Below, in pieces: positions 1 through 8,531 of a stretch of DNA of 64,000 bases. Position numbers and translations under genes: made by a program. Under the pieces are notes generated by a model that worked only from the letters and a program-made list of their open reading frames with translations, made no database searches and was not told where the DNA came from. How positions within the stretch are numbered: the first letter of the stretch is position 1; each line of letters opens with the position of its first letter. The stretch comes from Sphingomonas kaistensis (GTDB lineage Bacteria; Pseudomonadota; Alphaproteobacteria; Sphingomonadales; Sphingomonadaceae), in contig NZ_CP145607.1 in the NCBI RefSeq assembly GCF_036884275.1, positions 434,001-498,000 of the forward strand, in the 5' to 3' direction.

Positions 1-680
1 CGAGCCCGCATTATCATTCGACCGAAAAGTCGAACGTGCCGTTTCAGCCCGGCTCGCTCTACCTGATCGATTCGGGCGGGCAGTATGAGGACGGCACCAC
101 CGACATCACCCGCACGGTCGCGGTGGGCGAGCCGAGCCAGGAGATGCGCGAGCGGTTCACCCGCGTGTTGCAAGGCCATATCGCGATCGACCGGGCGCTG
201 TTCCCCAAGGGGACGCGCGGCGGTCAGCTCGACAGCTTCGCGCGGCGGCCGTTGTGGGAAGCGGGCCTCGATTATGCGCACGGCACCGGCCACGGGGTCG
301 GCAGCTTCCTGTCGGTCCACGAAGGCCCGCAGCGAATCGCGCCGGTGGGCGGCGCCTATGCCGGGGGCGACGAGCCGCTGCAGGCCGGAATGATCCTGTC
401 GAACGAGCCCGGCTATTACAAGGAAGGCGCCTACGGCATCCGGATCGAGAATTTAGTACTGGTGGTCGAAAAGGACGTCCCCGGCGCGGAGAAGCCGATG
501 CTCGGGTTCGAGACAATGACCTTTGCGCCGATCGACCGGCGGCTAATCGTCACCGACATGCTGAGCGCCGACGAGCGGGGATGGGTCGATGCCTATCATG
601 CCGAGGTCGTGCGGCGGATCGGGCCGGGCCTTGGTGCCGAAGACCGCGCGTGGCTTCAGGAGCAGTGCGCGCCTCTTTAA
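1..680 (+). CDS. M24 family aminopeptidase P-like peptidase, 3' part
   Basis: This is the C-terminal catalytic part of an Xaa-Pro aminopeptidase-type enzyme, a cytoplasmic metallopeptidase that removes N-terminal residues preceding proline. The frame is open from base 3, so the true start lies outside the window. Visible pita-bread-fold signatures are HYHST, then LIDSGGQYEDGTTDITRTV with two metal-binding aspartates, then GTGHGVGSFLSVHEGP with the catalytic histidines, NEPGYY with a metal-binding glutamate, and GIRIENL with the last one. All five metal-ligand regions are therefore present. The family usually has an N-terminal creatinase-like domain, which is missing only because of the window edge. 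Confidence 0.93.
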   Translation, partial: SPHYHSTEKSNVPFQPGSLYLIDSGGQYEDGTTDITRTVAVGEPSQEMRERFTRVLQGHIAIDRALFPKGTRGGQLDSFARRPLWEAGLDYAHGTGHGVGSFLSVHEGPQRIAPVGGAYAGGDEPLQAGMILSNEPGYYKEGAYGIRIENLVLVVEKDVPGAEKPMLGFETMTFAPIDRRLIVTDMLSADERGWVDAYHAEVVRRIGPGLGAEDRAWLQEQCAPL

Positions 681-747
681 GAAATAGAGCTTAGCTCAGC
701 CCTAAGACTTCCTGAATGCATGTCGCTCGTGCATGATGAGGGAAAGT

Positions 748-756
748 AAGGGGGAG
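748..756 (+). promoter_or_regulatory. Ribosome binding site of the RTX gene
   Basis: A purine run AAGGGGGAG ends four bases before the ATG at 761. It supports this start for the long RTX reading frame. The preceding 70 bases after the peptidase stop are comparatively AT-rich and probably hold the promoter, but no convincing -35/-10 pair can be named. Confidence 0.6.
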
Positions 757-760
757 CGTA

Positions 761-3700
761 ATGGCTTATTTCGTCGGCACCGCGGGCAATGACAACCTCA
801 CTGGCGGTGACGAATCCGACTACATGGACGGCAATGGCGGTAACGACCAGTTGTCGGGTGGCAACGGATCGGACTCTATCGCCGGCAATCAGGGCGAAGA
901 CATTCTCTACGGCGGGGAAGGCAACGACGATCTCTACAGCGGAGATCGCTCCCCTTACTTTTTCCTTCCCTATTACGATAATCCCATCGTTCTGCCTCTG
1001 GTCGACAGGGGAGCCGAGCGCGACTCGCTGAACGGCGGAAGCGGCGACGACCGGCTGTTCGCCGGCTTTGGCGACAACGTCGATGGTGGAGTAGGTAACG
1101 ATTCGCTGTTCATCAGTTTTCTTGCAGCGACAAGCGGCGTTAACGCCGACTTCAGCCAGTCAACGCTGTCGATCGGCGGCGGAATCATCACCGGCATCGA
1201 GAATATCAGCTTCGTCGAGGGCAGTAACTTCGACGACTTCATCAATGTCGCCTCGCCCGGATCGAACGGTTATTCGGATCGCACCACCGTGTTCGGCATG
1301 GGCGGCAACGACATCCTGCTTGCCGGATATTACACCGCCTACCTCGATGGTGGAGACGGCAACGACATCGTCGACGGGCGTGGCAGCCAGTATATCCAGG
1401 CCGTCATCGGCGGCGCCGGCGATGACGTTCTTTACACCAATTCCAATACCTTCGCGCGCGCCGACGGCGGCGACGGCAACGACCGGATCTTTGCCCACGG
1501 CAAGATCGACGGCGGTGCCGGCGACGATTATATCGAGATCCAATACAGCTATTACGGCGGCGAAGTATCCGGCGGTTCCGGCAACGACGAGATCCGAGCC
1601 GCAACCAATCCTGCGCTCATCGCCGGCGGTTCTGGCGCCGATCTCATCATCGGCCACATCGGCAACGACAGGCTTGGATCGGCCGATTTCGGTCCTTACC
1701 CGAACATCCTCGCCGACGACATGGGGCTCGAACAGGATACGATCTACGGCGTCGACGGGGACGATCTCATTGCCGGCGGCTATGGCGACAATCTCGATGG
1801 TGGCGTCGGGCAGGATACCCTGCGCTATTCGATGGGCGGCCTGACCCAGGGTATCGATTTCGACACCGCCATCTTTGCGCCGGGTCAGTTCGTGACGATC
1901 GGCGGCGGCACGGTCGTGAATTTCGAAACGCTGGCTTATTTCCGGGCGACCGAGTTCGACGATATCATTCGCGTCGCCACGCAGACCGGCTCTCTCGAAG
2001 TGAATGCCGGCGCCGGCAACGACCTCATCTATACGGGCGGCAGCTTCGCCCAGCTATTCGGCGGGGCTGGCAACGACCGTTTCGTCAGCTCAGGCACGGG
2101 TGGGATGGTCGGTAACCTTCTCCATGGCGGCGATGGCATCGATGAGATCGACTATTCGGCCTATGCCAGCGGGGTTACGGTCACGCTGGGATCGCCGGGG
2201 ATAAGCGGCTCCGGCGCGAGCGGCGACCGCCTCAACACCATCGAAAACATAACCGGCACGGCCTTTGCAGACACGCTGACCGGCAATGACGAAGCGAACG
2301 ATATCCGCGGCGGGGCCGGGAACGACATTATCAATGGCGGCGCCGGCAACGACAAGCTGTATGGCGAGGGCGGCGACGACATTATCAACGGCGGGTTCGG
2401 CGCCGACGCCATCTGGGGTGGATCGGGCAACGACATCATCAATGGCGGCGGTGGCGGCTATCCGCTCGTCAACGAGACCATTTTCGCCGAAGACGGTGAC
2501 GACCTGGTCATCGTCGAAGGCGCGCAGGACAGCGCTTGGGTCGTCGCCAGCGGCGGTGCGGGGTTCGATACGCTTCGCGTGCAGGTCAGCGGCTATACCG
2601 GCCCCGGTTTCACCCGCTTCACCGGGTTCGGCTTCACCGGCTTCGAGCGCCTCGATCTGAGAAGCGGCACCAACTTCGAATATGTGTCGAACTTCGCCGA
2701 GATCGTTGTTGCGCCACAGATCACGGTGAACCTGCTCGATTCGCTCAACCCGGCCGTAAATCTGGCGATCAATGGCAATCTACTTTCGCTGTTCCGGTCC
2801 TCGCTGGCGACCGTGACCGGTAGCGACGCCGCCGAACGCGTCGAGCTCGGCCGGGACAGTGTGGTGAGCGGCGCCATTGCGCTTGGCGGGGGGAACGATG
2901 ATTTCGTTCTGAGCGAAACGGTTCTCGGCACTGTTCCCGCACGCTTCGGCTCGGTCGATGGCGGTGCTGGTTTGGATACGTTCAAGCTGGCGGGCATCCG
3001 AGGCGAGCGGACGTTCGACTTCGCCACCGTGACCGGGTTCGAGCGGCTGTGGATCAACGTCGAAGCGCAGATGCCGGCGACCACGGTGACGATCACCAAT
3101 GCTTCGGGCCTGTCGCAAATCATGCTTGCGCCCGAAGTCACGCTTGTCGTGAAGAACAGCGTGCTCGCCAATGCGTTGGTGACGCCCGGCGCGGGCGTGA
3201 TCATCGAGGCCGGTTCGGTGATCGGCGGCTATGGCTATCCGACCGACGGCCCTTACGATCAGCGCACCGACGTGGATGCGTCGACACCCGGCAATACCAG
3301 CTTCATCATCAACAACGGTACCATCACCGGCGACGTCAAACTTGGCACCGGCAACAACCTTTACGACGGGCGCGGCGGGACGATCGGCGGCACCGTGTAT
3401 GCGAGCGGCGGCAACGATACTCTTCTGGGCGGCGCCGGGGTCGACAAGCTGCAGGGCGGGTTCGGCAACGATCTGTTGTCGGGCGGGCTCGGCAACGACG
3501 TACTGTCGGGCGGCGCGGGGGCCGATATCTTTCGGGGCACCGCCGCCGAGTTCGCCGGGGACGTCATCACCGACTTCACGGCGAGCGACCGCATCGTCAT
3601 CACCAATGCGCGGCTGAGCGACCTCAACCTCACGCGCAGCGGCGACGTGATCAGCTTTACCGGCGGATCGCTGACCGTGACCGGACTTGGCGCGGGTCTT

Positions 3701-4777
3701 CTGGCCTTCCGAGAGGTTGCCGGTGGCAATGTCGAATTCGGCTTGATTGCCAGCCAGTTCTTAGGGCCTGGCAACATCCTTGTCGGCAATTTCGGCATCG
3801 GGGCCGGCGGCTGGACGAGCCAGAACCAGTTTCCGCGCCACGTCGCCGACGTGAACGGCGACGGCTACAGCGACATCGTCGGGTTCGGCTATGCCGGCGT
3901 ATTGGTGTCGTTCGGCTCCGCCAGCGGCAGCTTCTCGACACCGGGGCTGATGGTCGCCGACTTCGGGCAGACCAGCGGCTGGCGCAGCGACGATCAATTC
4001 CATCGCGAGCTGATCGATGTAAACGGCGACGGTCGAGCGGATATCGTCGGCTTCGGCATTGCCGGCACCCTGGTGTCCCTGGCCCGGGCCGATGGCACCT
4101 TCGCCAACGCGACCTTCGCCACCATGGATTTCGGTGCCGAACAGGGCTGGATGACGCAGGAGAAGTTCGCCCGCACGGTTGGCGACGTCAATGGCGATGG
4201 CAAGGCCGATATCATCGGCTTCGGCACCGCCGGGACGTGGGTCGCTCTCGGCAACGGGAACGGCACCTTCCAGGCCGTGAAGTTCGGCATCGCCGACTTC
4301 GGCGTCCAGCAGGGCTGGAGCAGCGACAACGGCTTTCATCGCAAGGTCGCCGACGTGAATGACGATGGATTCGACGACCTCATCGGCTTCGGCTTTGCCG
4401 GTACTCTCGTCGCCCTGTCCAATGGCGACGGCACCTTCAAGCCGGTGAAGCTTGCCCTGGGCAATTTCGGCAGGGATCAGGGCTGGTCCAGCCAGAACGA
4501 CTTTGCCCGCGACGTCGGCGACGTGAATGGCGACGGCCGTGCCGATCTGGTCGGCTTTGGGTATGCCGGCACCTATGTCGCTTATGGCCGCAGCGACGGC
4601 AGTTTCGAAGCACCGCGGCTCGACGTCCAGGCCTTCGGCAAGAACCAGGGCTGGGGCAGCGACGACATCGTGCATCGCGAGCTTGCCGACATCAACAATG
4701 ACGGCACGCTGGATATCGTCGGCTTCGGGGTATCGGGTGTGGTCGCCGGCCTGAACCAGGGGCACTGGCTGGCCTAG
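761..4777 (+). CDS. RTX calcium-binding repeat protein with C-terminal VCBS/FG-GAP repeats
   Basis: A 1338-residue acidic protein, probably secreted by a type I system because there is no N-terminal signal peptide. Residues about 9-60 and many later blocks carry glycine/aspartate nonapeptides of the GGxGNDxLx type, which bind calcium and fold into a parallel beta-roll after export. Blocks recur to about residue 925, followed by the common RTX C-terminal motif around ADIF and DVITDF. From about residue 1010 to the end there are six copies of a 56-residue VCBS/FG-GAP-like unit with DVNGDG calcium loops and VGFG strands. No protease, lipase or other catalytic domain is recognised. No ABC exporter or membrane-fusion gene is adjacent, so its secretion system would be encoded elsewhere. 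Adhesin or surface-layer roles are possible but unproven. Confidence 0.9.
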   Translation: MAYFVGTAGNDNLTGGDESDYMDGNGGNDQLSGGNGSDSIAGNQGEDILYGGEGNDDLYSGDRSPYFFLPYYDNPIVLPLVDRGAERDSLNGGSGDDRLFAGFGDNVDGGVGNDSLFISFLAATSGVNADFSQSTLSIGGGIITGIENISFVEGSNFDDFINVASPGSNGYSDRTTVFGMGGNDILLAGYYTAYLDGGDGNDIVDGRGSQYIQAVIGGAGDDVLYTNSNTFARADGGDGNDRIFAHGKIDGGAGDDYIEIQYSYYGGEVSGGSGNDEIRAATNPALIAGGSGADLIIGHIGNDRLGSADFGPYPNILADDMGLEQDTIYGVDGDDLIAGGYGDNLDGGVGQDTLRYSMGGLTQGIDFDTAIFAPGQFVTIGGGTVVNFETLAYFRATEFDDIIRVATQTGSLEVNAGAGNDLIYTGGSFAQLFGGAGNDRFVSSGTGGMVGNLLHGGDGIDEIDYSAYASGVTVTLGSPGISGSGASGDRLNTIENITGTAFADTLTGNDEANDIRGGAGNDIINGGAGNDKLYGEGGDDIINGGFGADAIWGGSGNDIINGGGGGYPLVNETIFAEDGDDLVIVEGAQDSAWVVASGGAGFDTLRVQVSGYTGPGFTRFTGFGFTGFERLDLRSGTNFEYVSNFAEIVVAPQITVNLLDSLNPAVNLAINGNLLSLFRSSLATVTGSDAAERVELGRDSVVSGAIALGGGNDDFVLSETVLGTVPARFGSVDGGAGLDTFKLAGIRGERTFDFATVTGFERLWINVEAQMPATTVTITNASGLSQIMLAPEVTLVVKNSVLANALVTPGAGVIIEAGSVIGGYGYPTDGPYDQRTDVDASTPGNTSFIINNGTITGDVKLGTGNNLYDGRGGTIGGTVYASGGNDTLLGGAGVDKLQGGFGNDLLSGGLGNDVLSGGAGADIFRGTAAEFAGDVITDFTASDRIVITNARLSDLNLTRSGDVISFTGGSLTVTGLGAGLLAFREVAGGNVEFGLIASQFLGPGNILVGNFGIGAGGWTSQNQFPRHVADVNGDGYSDIVGFGYAGVLVSFGSASGSFSTPGLMVADFGQTSGWRSDDQFHRELIDVNGDGRADIVGFGIAGTLVSLARADGTFANATFATMDFGAEQGWMTQEKFARTVGDVNGDGKADIIGFGTAGTWVALGNGNGTFQAVKFGIADFGVQQGWSSDNGFHRKVADVNDDGFDDLIGFGFAGTLVALSNGDGTFKPVKLALGNFGRDQGWSSQNDFARDVGDVNGDGRADLVGFGYAGTYVAYGRSDGSFEAPRLDVQAFGKNQGWGSDDIVHRELADINNDGTLDIVGFGVSGVVAGLNQGHWLA
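3788..4774 (+). repeat. Six tandem 168-bp coding repeats (VCBS/FG-GAP units)
   Basis: The codon for the first Asp of the D-V/I-N-x-D-G loop falls at 3848, 4016, 4184, 4352, 4520 and 4688, an exact 168-base (56-residue) spacing each time. Each unit reads roughly FGxxxGWxSxxxFxR, then a DVNGDG loop, then DIVGFGxAGxxV. DNA identity between units is moderate, so this is an old or diversified amplification, not a recent slip duplication. Unit 1 has one extra residue in its first linker. Confidence 0.9.
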
Positions 4778-4787
4778 CGCGGCGCGG

Positions 4788-4919
4788 TCAGGATCGTTCG
4801 TCGCCCTCGGCCGGCGGCTCGTGCGGCGGTGCCTTGGCGGGCGCTGCCGCCGCCTTTCGCTTTCTGAGGTTCTCGCGCAACGCTGCGGCGAGTCTCGCGT
4901 CTTTATCCTTGTTGGTCAT
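4788..4919 (-). CDS. Small charged hypothetical protein, 43 residues
   Basis: The protein begins MTNKDKDARLAAALRENLRK and continues with an alanine/proline/glutamate-rich tail. The first half looks like a basic amphipathic helix. I chose the internal ATG at 4919 because the longer reading frame runs through the antisense strand of tRNA-Thr, which is a known source of false N-termini. The gene is convergent with the RTX gene, 10 bases from its stop. Function is unknown; small proteins of this kind often occur in sphingomonads as unnamed families. Confidence 0.55.
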   Translation of the reverse strand: MTNKDKDARLAAALRENLRKRKAAAAPAKAPPHEPPAEGDERS

Positions 4920-4978
4920 TCCTTTCCCTTGACACCCTAGGGCCCGCACCGCCATAGGCCCGCCCGTCTCCGGACAGT

Positions 4979-5053
<75 letters not shown>

Positions 5054-5106
5054 TTTTCCTTTAAACAAGCGACTGGACCTCTCCTGCCCGACCGGTAGAG
5101 GGGGCC

Positions 5107-6108
5107 ATGCGCTTTTTCTCCGACAATGCCGCGGCGGTGCATCCGGCCGTGTTCCAGGCGATGGCCGAGGCCGACCGGCTCGACACCGCGTATGACGGCG
5201 ATGCGTGGAGCCAGCGGCTCGACGGCGCTTTCTCGCACCTGTTCGAGCGCGAGGTCAGCGTCCTGTGGGTGACCACCGGCACTGCCGCCAATTGTCTGGC
5301 GCTGGCCGGACTGGTGCCGCCGTACGGAGGTGTCCTCTGCCACCGCGAGGCGCATATCCAGGTCGACGAGGCGGGTGCGCCCGAATTCTTTACCGGCGGG
5401 GCGAAGCTGCTGCTGGTCGACGGGCCGGGCGCCAAGCTGACGGTGGACGCGCTGGAAGATGCCCGCGGCCGCATCCGCGCGGACGTGCATCAGGTGCAGG
5501 CGAATGCGCTGTCGATCACCAATGCGACCGAATATGGTCTGACCTATTCGGCGGCGGAGACGGCGGCACTGGGCGCGTGGGCGAAGGCGCATGGCCTCGG
5601 CTTTCATCTCGACGGAGCGCGGTTCGGCAATGCGGTGGCCTCGACCGGCGCTAGCGTTGCGGATCTCACCTGGCGGGCGGGCGTCGATGCGCTGAGCTTC
5701 GGGTTCGTCAAGAATGGCGGGCTGTCGGCCGAGGCTTTGGTGTTGTTCGACCCGGCGCTGGCAGACGGGATCAGGCGGCGGCGCAAACGGTCGGGGCATC
5801 TGCTCAGCAAGGGCCGCTATCTGGCGGCGCAGTTGCTGGCAATGGTGGAGAACGACATCTGGCTCGACAATGCGCGCGCAGCCAATGCGGCGGCGCGGCG
5901 GCTGGCCGAGGCGGCGGGCGAGCGCTTGGTCTATCCGGTCGAGGCCAACGAGGTGTTCCTTCGCGTCAGCGCGGCCGAGGCCGAGGCGCTGCGGAGCCAG
6001 GGCTTCGATTTCTACGACTGGGGCGTCGGCGAAGCGCGGCTGGTGACGAGCTGGGACCAGGACATGGACGCGGTCGAGACTCTGGCCCGGGCGATCGAGC
6101 GGCTGTGA
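5107..6108 (+). CDS. ltaE: Low-specificity L-threonine aldolase-type PLP enzyme
   Basis: A cytoplasmic fold-type I PLP enzyme predicted to cleave L-threonine (and allo-threonine) to glycine and acetaldehyde. At 333 residues it has the normal family length. It opens with MRFFSDNAA, matching the SDNxA start typical of this family. The VTTGTAAN stretch is the PLP phosphate-binding region, FHLDGARFGNA supplies the Asp/Arg pair that contacts the cofactor, and FGFVKNGG holds the Schiff-base lysine. The gene lies 53 bases after tRNA-Thr and is followed by a palindromic repeat. Other beta-eliminating lyases in the same Pfam family cannot be fully excluded. Confidence 0.9.
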   Translation: MRFFSDNAAAVHPAVFQAMAEADRLDTAYDGDAWSQRLDGAFSHLFEREVSVLWVTTGTAANCLALAGLVPPYGGVLCHREAHIQVDEAGAPEFFTGGAKLLLVDGPGAKLTVDALEDARGRIRADVHQVQANALSITNATEYGLTYSAAETAALGAWAKAHGLGFHLDGARFGNAVASTGASVADLTWRAGVDALSFGFVKNGGLSAEALVLFDPALADGIRRRRKRSGHLLSKGRYLAAQLLAMVENDIWLDNARAANAAARRLAEAAGERLVYPVEANEVFLRVSAAEAEALRSQGFDFYDWGVGEARLVTSWDQDMDAVETLARAIERL

Positions 6109-6134
6109 GGCTGAGCGCGCCTAAGTCTTCGGTC

Positions 6135-6221
6135 GTCATCCCGGGCTTGACCCGGGATCCCGCTATTTCCTTCGTCGGCGCCAGAAGCAGAAGCGGGACC
6201 CCGGATCAGGTCCGGGGTTAC
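6135..6221. repeat. REP-like palindrome doublet (REPIN-like)
   Basis: Two related 30-bp units face each other, at 6135-6164 and 6192-6221. The left unit contains ATCCCGGG-cttga-CCCGGGAT and the right unit ACCCCGGA-tcagg-TCCGGGGT, each an 8-bp perfect stem with a 5-base loop. The inner ends TCCCGCT and AGCGGGA are also complementary. Aligned head to head, the units match at 24 of 30 positions. The doublet fills the gap between the aldolase and the exporter gene and ends 8 bases before the exporter ATG. Confidence 0.85.
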
Positions 6222-6229
6222 GGAAGAAA

Positions 6230-7153
6230 ATGAGCGCGCCGCTCGGCCGCGGCACGGTCCTTCTCTTTTTCTGCATCATCACCCTCATCTGGGGGTCGAC
6301 CTGGATCGTCATCCGCGATCAGCTGGGCGTCGTCCCGGCGCAGTGGTCGGTTACCTATCGCTTCGTCATCGCGGCCGCCGCCATGGCGCTTTACACCCGC
6401 TGGCAGGGCAGTCCGCTGACCCTTCCGCCCGGCGCGTGGAAGATCGCGGCGCTGTTCGGTCTTTGCCAGTTCTGCGTCAATTTCAACGCGGTGTATCTAG
6501 CCGAGCATCACATCACGAGCGGGCTGGTCGCCTGCGTGTTCGCGCTGCTGCTGATCCCGAATTCGCTGCTCGCCTGGGCGTGGACCGGGCATAAGCCGAG
6601 CCGCAGCTTCATCCTGTCGGCGATCCCCGCGATCGGGGGTATCGCGCTGCTGTTCTGGAACGAGGTGCAAAGCGCGCGGGCGCCGCTGGGTGAAGCGACG
6701 CTGGGAATTGGGCTGACCCTGCTCGGCGTGATGGGCGCGAGCGTTTCGAACGTGCTGCAGACCACCGACCGCGCGCGGGAAATCGCGCTGCCGACCATGC
6801 TGACCTGGGGCATGATCTTCGGCGCTGTCTTCGATGCGGTCTTCGCGCTTGCCGTCAGCGGGCCGCCGGTGTTCGATCCCCGGCCGGGCTATTGGCTGGG
6901 CCTCGCCTATCTCGCGCTGTTCGCCTCGGCGCTGGCGTTCAGCCTGTACATGCCGATCATCCGCACCATCGGCGCGGGCCGCGCGGCTTATTCGAGCGTC
7001 ATCGTGCCGATCATCGCCATGGCGCTGTCGACCGTGTTCGAAGGCTATCGCTGGACTCCGCTGGCGGTCGTCGGCGCGGTGCTGGCGATGGCGGGCATGG
7101 TGTGGGCGCTGACCAGCCGCCGCGAGGTCGTTCCGACCCCGGTCGCCGACTAG
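6230..7153 (+). CDS. EamA/DMT-superfamily permease
   Basis: A 307-residue inner-membrane protein with about ten hydrophobic helices in two repeated EamA halves. The N-terminal signature FCIITLIWGSTWIVIRDQLG is characteristic of the drug/metabolite transporter superfamily, and the C-terminal half repeats the pattern around LALFASALAFSLYMPIIRTI. Members usually export amino acids, metabolites or toxins, and the substrate cannot be told from sequence. The ATG follows the palindrome doublet closely, so the ribosome binding site must lie in the repeat's right arm or the GGAAG just after it. The stop overlaps that of the convergent M48 gene (CTAG). Confidence 0.88.
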   Translation: MSAPLGRGTVLLFFCIITLIWGSTWIVIRDQLGVVPAQWSVTYRFVIAAAAMALYTRWQGSPLTLPPGAWKIAALFGLCQFCVNFNAVYLAEHHITSGLVACVFALLLIPNSLLAWAWTGHKPSRSFILSAIPAIGGIALLFWNEVQSARAPLGEATLGIGLTLLGVMGASVSNVLQTTDRAREIALPTMLTWGMIFGAVFDAVFALAVSGPPVFDPRPGYWLGLAYLALFASALAFSLYMPIIRTIGAGRAAYSSVIVPIIAMALSTVFEGYRWTPLAVVGAVLAMAGMVWALTSRREVVPTPVAD

Positions 7154-8412
7154 TCCTTGACCGGCAGCGGCGCGGGCCGCTGCAGCGCGCGTTGCTCGGG
7201 CGGCAGCTCGGCAAGGTGGCGAGCCTTCCACTCCATCGACATGCGGGCGCGGTTGTAGCCCGAGGGATGGTCGAAGAAGACGATCTCCTCGAGGGTGCCC
7301 GGCTCGAGCTTGCGATATTCGGACAAGCGCATCGCGACCTGGGCGAAGCCGTCGGGCTCACGCGCGGCGTCGAGACCGAAGGCGTCGGCTTCGATTTCGT
7401 TGACGCGAATGATCGAATTGGTGAGCGGGGTCGCGGCCAGCATGGCGATGGTGAACAGGATCGAGAGCAAAGGGAGCGAGGCGGGGTCGGCGACGTCCCG
7501 CACCCCCCAGCGGGCGCCGTAGCGGGCGAGCAGGCGCGGCGCGGCGAACCAGGCGAACAGGAACACGGCGAGGAAGACCAGCGCGAAGCCGCCGATCAGC
7601 TTCCATACGTGACCCCGCACGTAGTGGCCGAGTTCGTGGCCCATTACCGCTTTGCTTTCCTCCGGGCTGGTGCGGTTAAGCAGGTTGTCGTTGAGGCTGA
7701 TGCGGATGGTCGGTCCCAGGCCGCTGACATTGGCCGAGATGCGATCGGTCTGTTTGGACGCGTCGAAGACATAGACGTTGTCGGCGGGCACGTTGTTGGC
7801 CTTGGCCATCGCCAGGATCTCGGTCCGAAGCGGGCTTTCGGCCATTGGGGTGTAGGTGTTGAACAGGGGTGCGACGAACACCGGGGCGAGCAGCGGGCCG
7901 AACGCGACGAAGGCCAGGGTCAGCCCGGTGCCCCATAGCCACCAGCTGCGCGGGGCGCGGCGGATGACGGCATAGATGGCGGCGAACGCCAGGGCGCCGA
8001 CGATGAGGCTTAGGGCGAACCCGGTCGCTTCTTCGGAGGACCAAGCGGCGAAGCTCTGGTTCGACATGGCATATTGATGCTCACGCCAGAAATCGGTGTA
8101 GATCGTCCACGGCAGCAGGATCAGCGTGGTGACCGCGACGTAGGGTAGCCAGTAGAGCATGGTGCGCAGCGCCGGGCGACGGACGCGGCGGGCGGCCCAG
8201 GCGCTCCACCGCGCCGACCAGCCGAAGTGCAGCAGCGCCCAGTTGACCGCGATGCCGAAAAGGGCGTTCCACAACAAAAGCCAGTAGCCGCCTTCAAAAT
8301 AAGCGTCGGAACGGGCGCGGACCGGCCCTTCGACCATCGCGAGATAGGCGCGCGTTGCGGCGTCGACGTCGAACGCCGCCGCGGCGCTCGCGGCCAGCAT
8401 GGTAATGCTCAC
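7150..8412 (-). CDS. M48 family (Ste24-like) integral membrane zinc metalloprotease
   Basis: A 420-residue membrane protease like the CAAX prenyl protease 1/Ste24 group, which in bacteria probably acts in membrane-protein quality control. The zinc motif HELGH lies at about residues 259-263 within VMGHELGHYVRGHV. The third zinc ligand is the glutamate of NEIEADAFG near residue 337. Several hydrophobic helices precede the motif and two follow it. I prefer the GTG at 8412 because a run of five G lies seven bases upstream; an ATG at 8400 is the alternative. The N-terminal LAASAAAAFDVDA could be a weak signal sequence. Confidence 0.9.
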   Translation of the reverse strand: MSITMLAASAAAAFDVDAATRAYLAMVEGPVRARSDAYFEGGYWLLLWNALFGIAVNWALLHFGWSARWSAWAARRVRRPALRTMLYWLPYVAVTTLILLPWTIYTDFWREHQYAMSNQSFAAWSSEEATGFALSLIVGALAFAAIYAVIRRAPRSWWLWGTGLTLAFVAFGPLLAPVFVAPLFNTYTPMAESPLRTEILAMAKANNVPADNVYVFDASKQTDRISANVSGLGPTIRISLNDNLLNRTSPEESKAVMGHELGHYVRGHVWKLIGGFALVFLAVFLFAWFAAPRLLARYGARWGVRDVADPASLPLLSILFTIAMLAATPLTNSIIRVNEIEADAFGLDAAREPDGFAQVAMRLSEYRKLEPGTLEEIVFFDHPSGYNRARMSMEWKARHLAELPPEQRALQRPAPLPVKD

Positions 8413-8531
8413 GTATAAGCCCCCTAATTGCCCGCAAGCTTAGCGCGGCGGCGGCGGTCCGCCAGAGGGGTTCGACGGATCGACGAGCGGCAAGGTTGTG
8501 GGTGGAGGGTGCTGCGCCTAAGTCCACGACC

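Noticed and set aside
761..4777. CRISPR-like direct repeats.
   Set aside because: The repeats are in-frame coding repeats of an RTX/VCBS protein; they have no constant spacer-repeat structure and vary in sequence.
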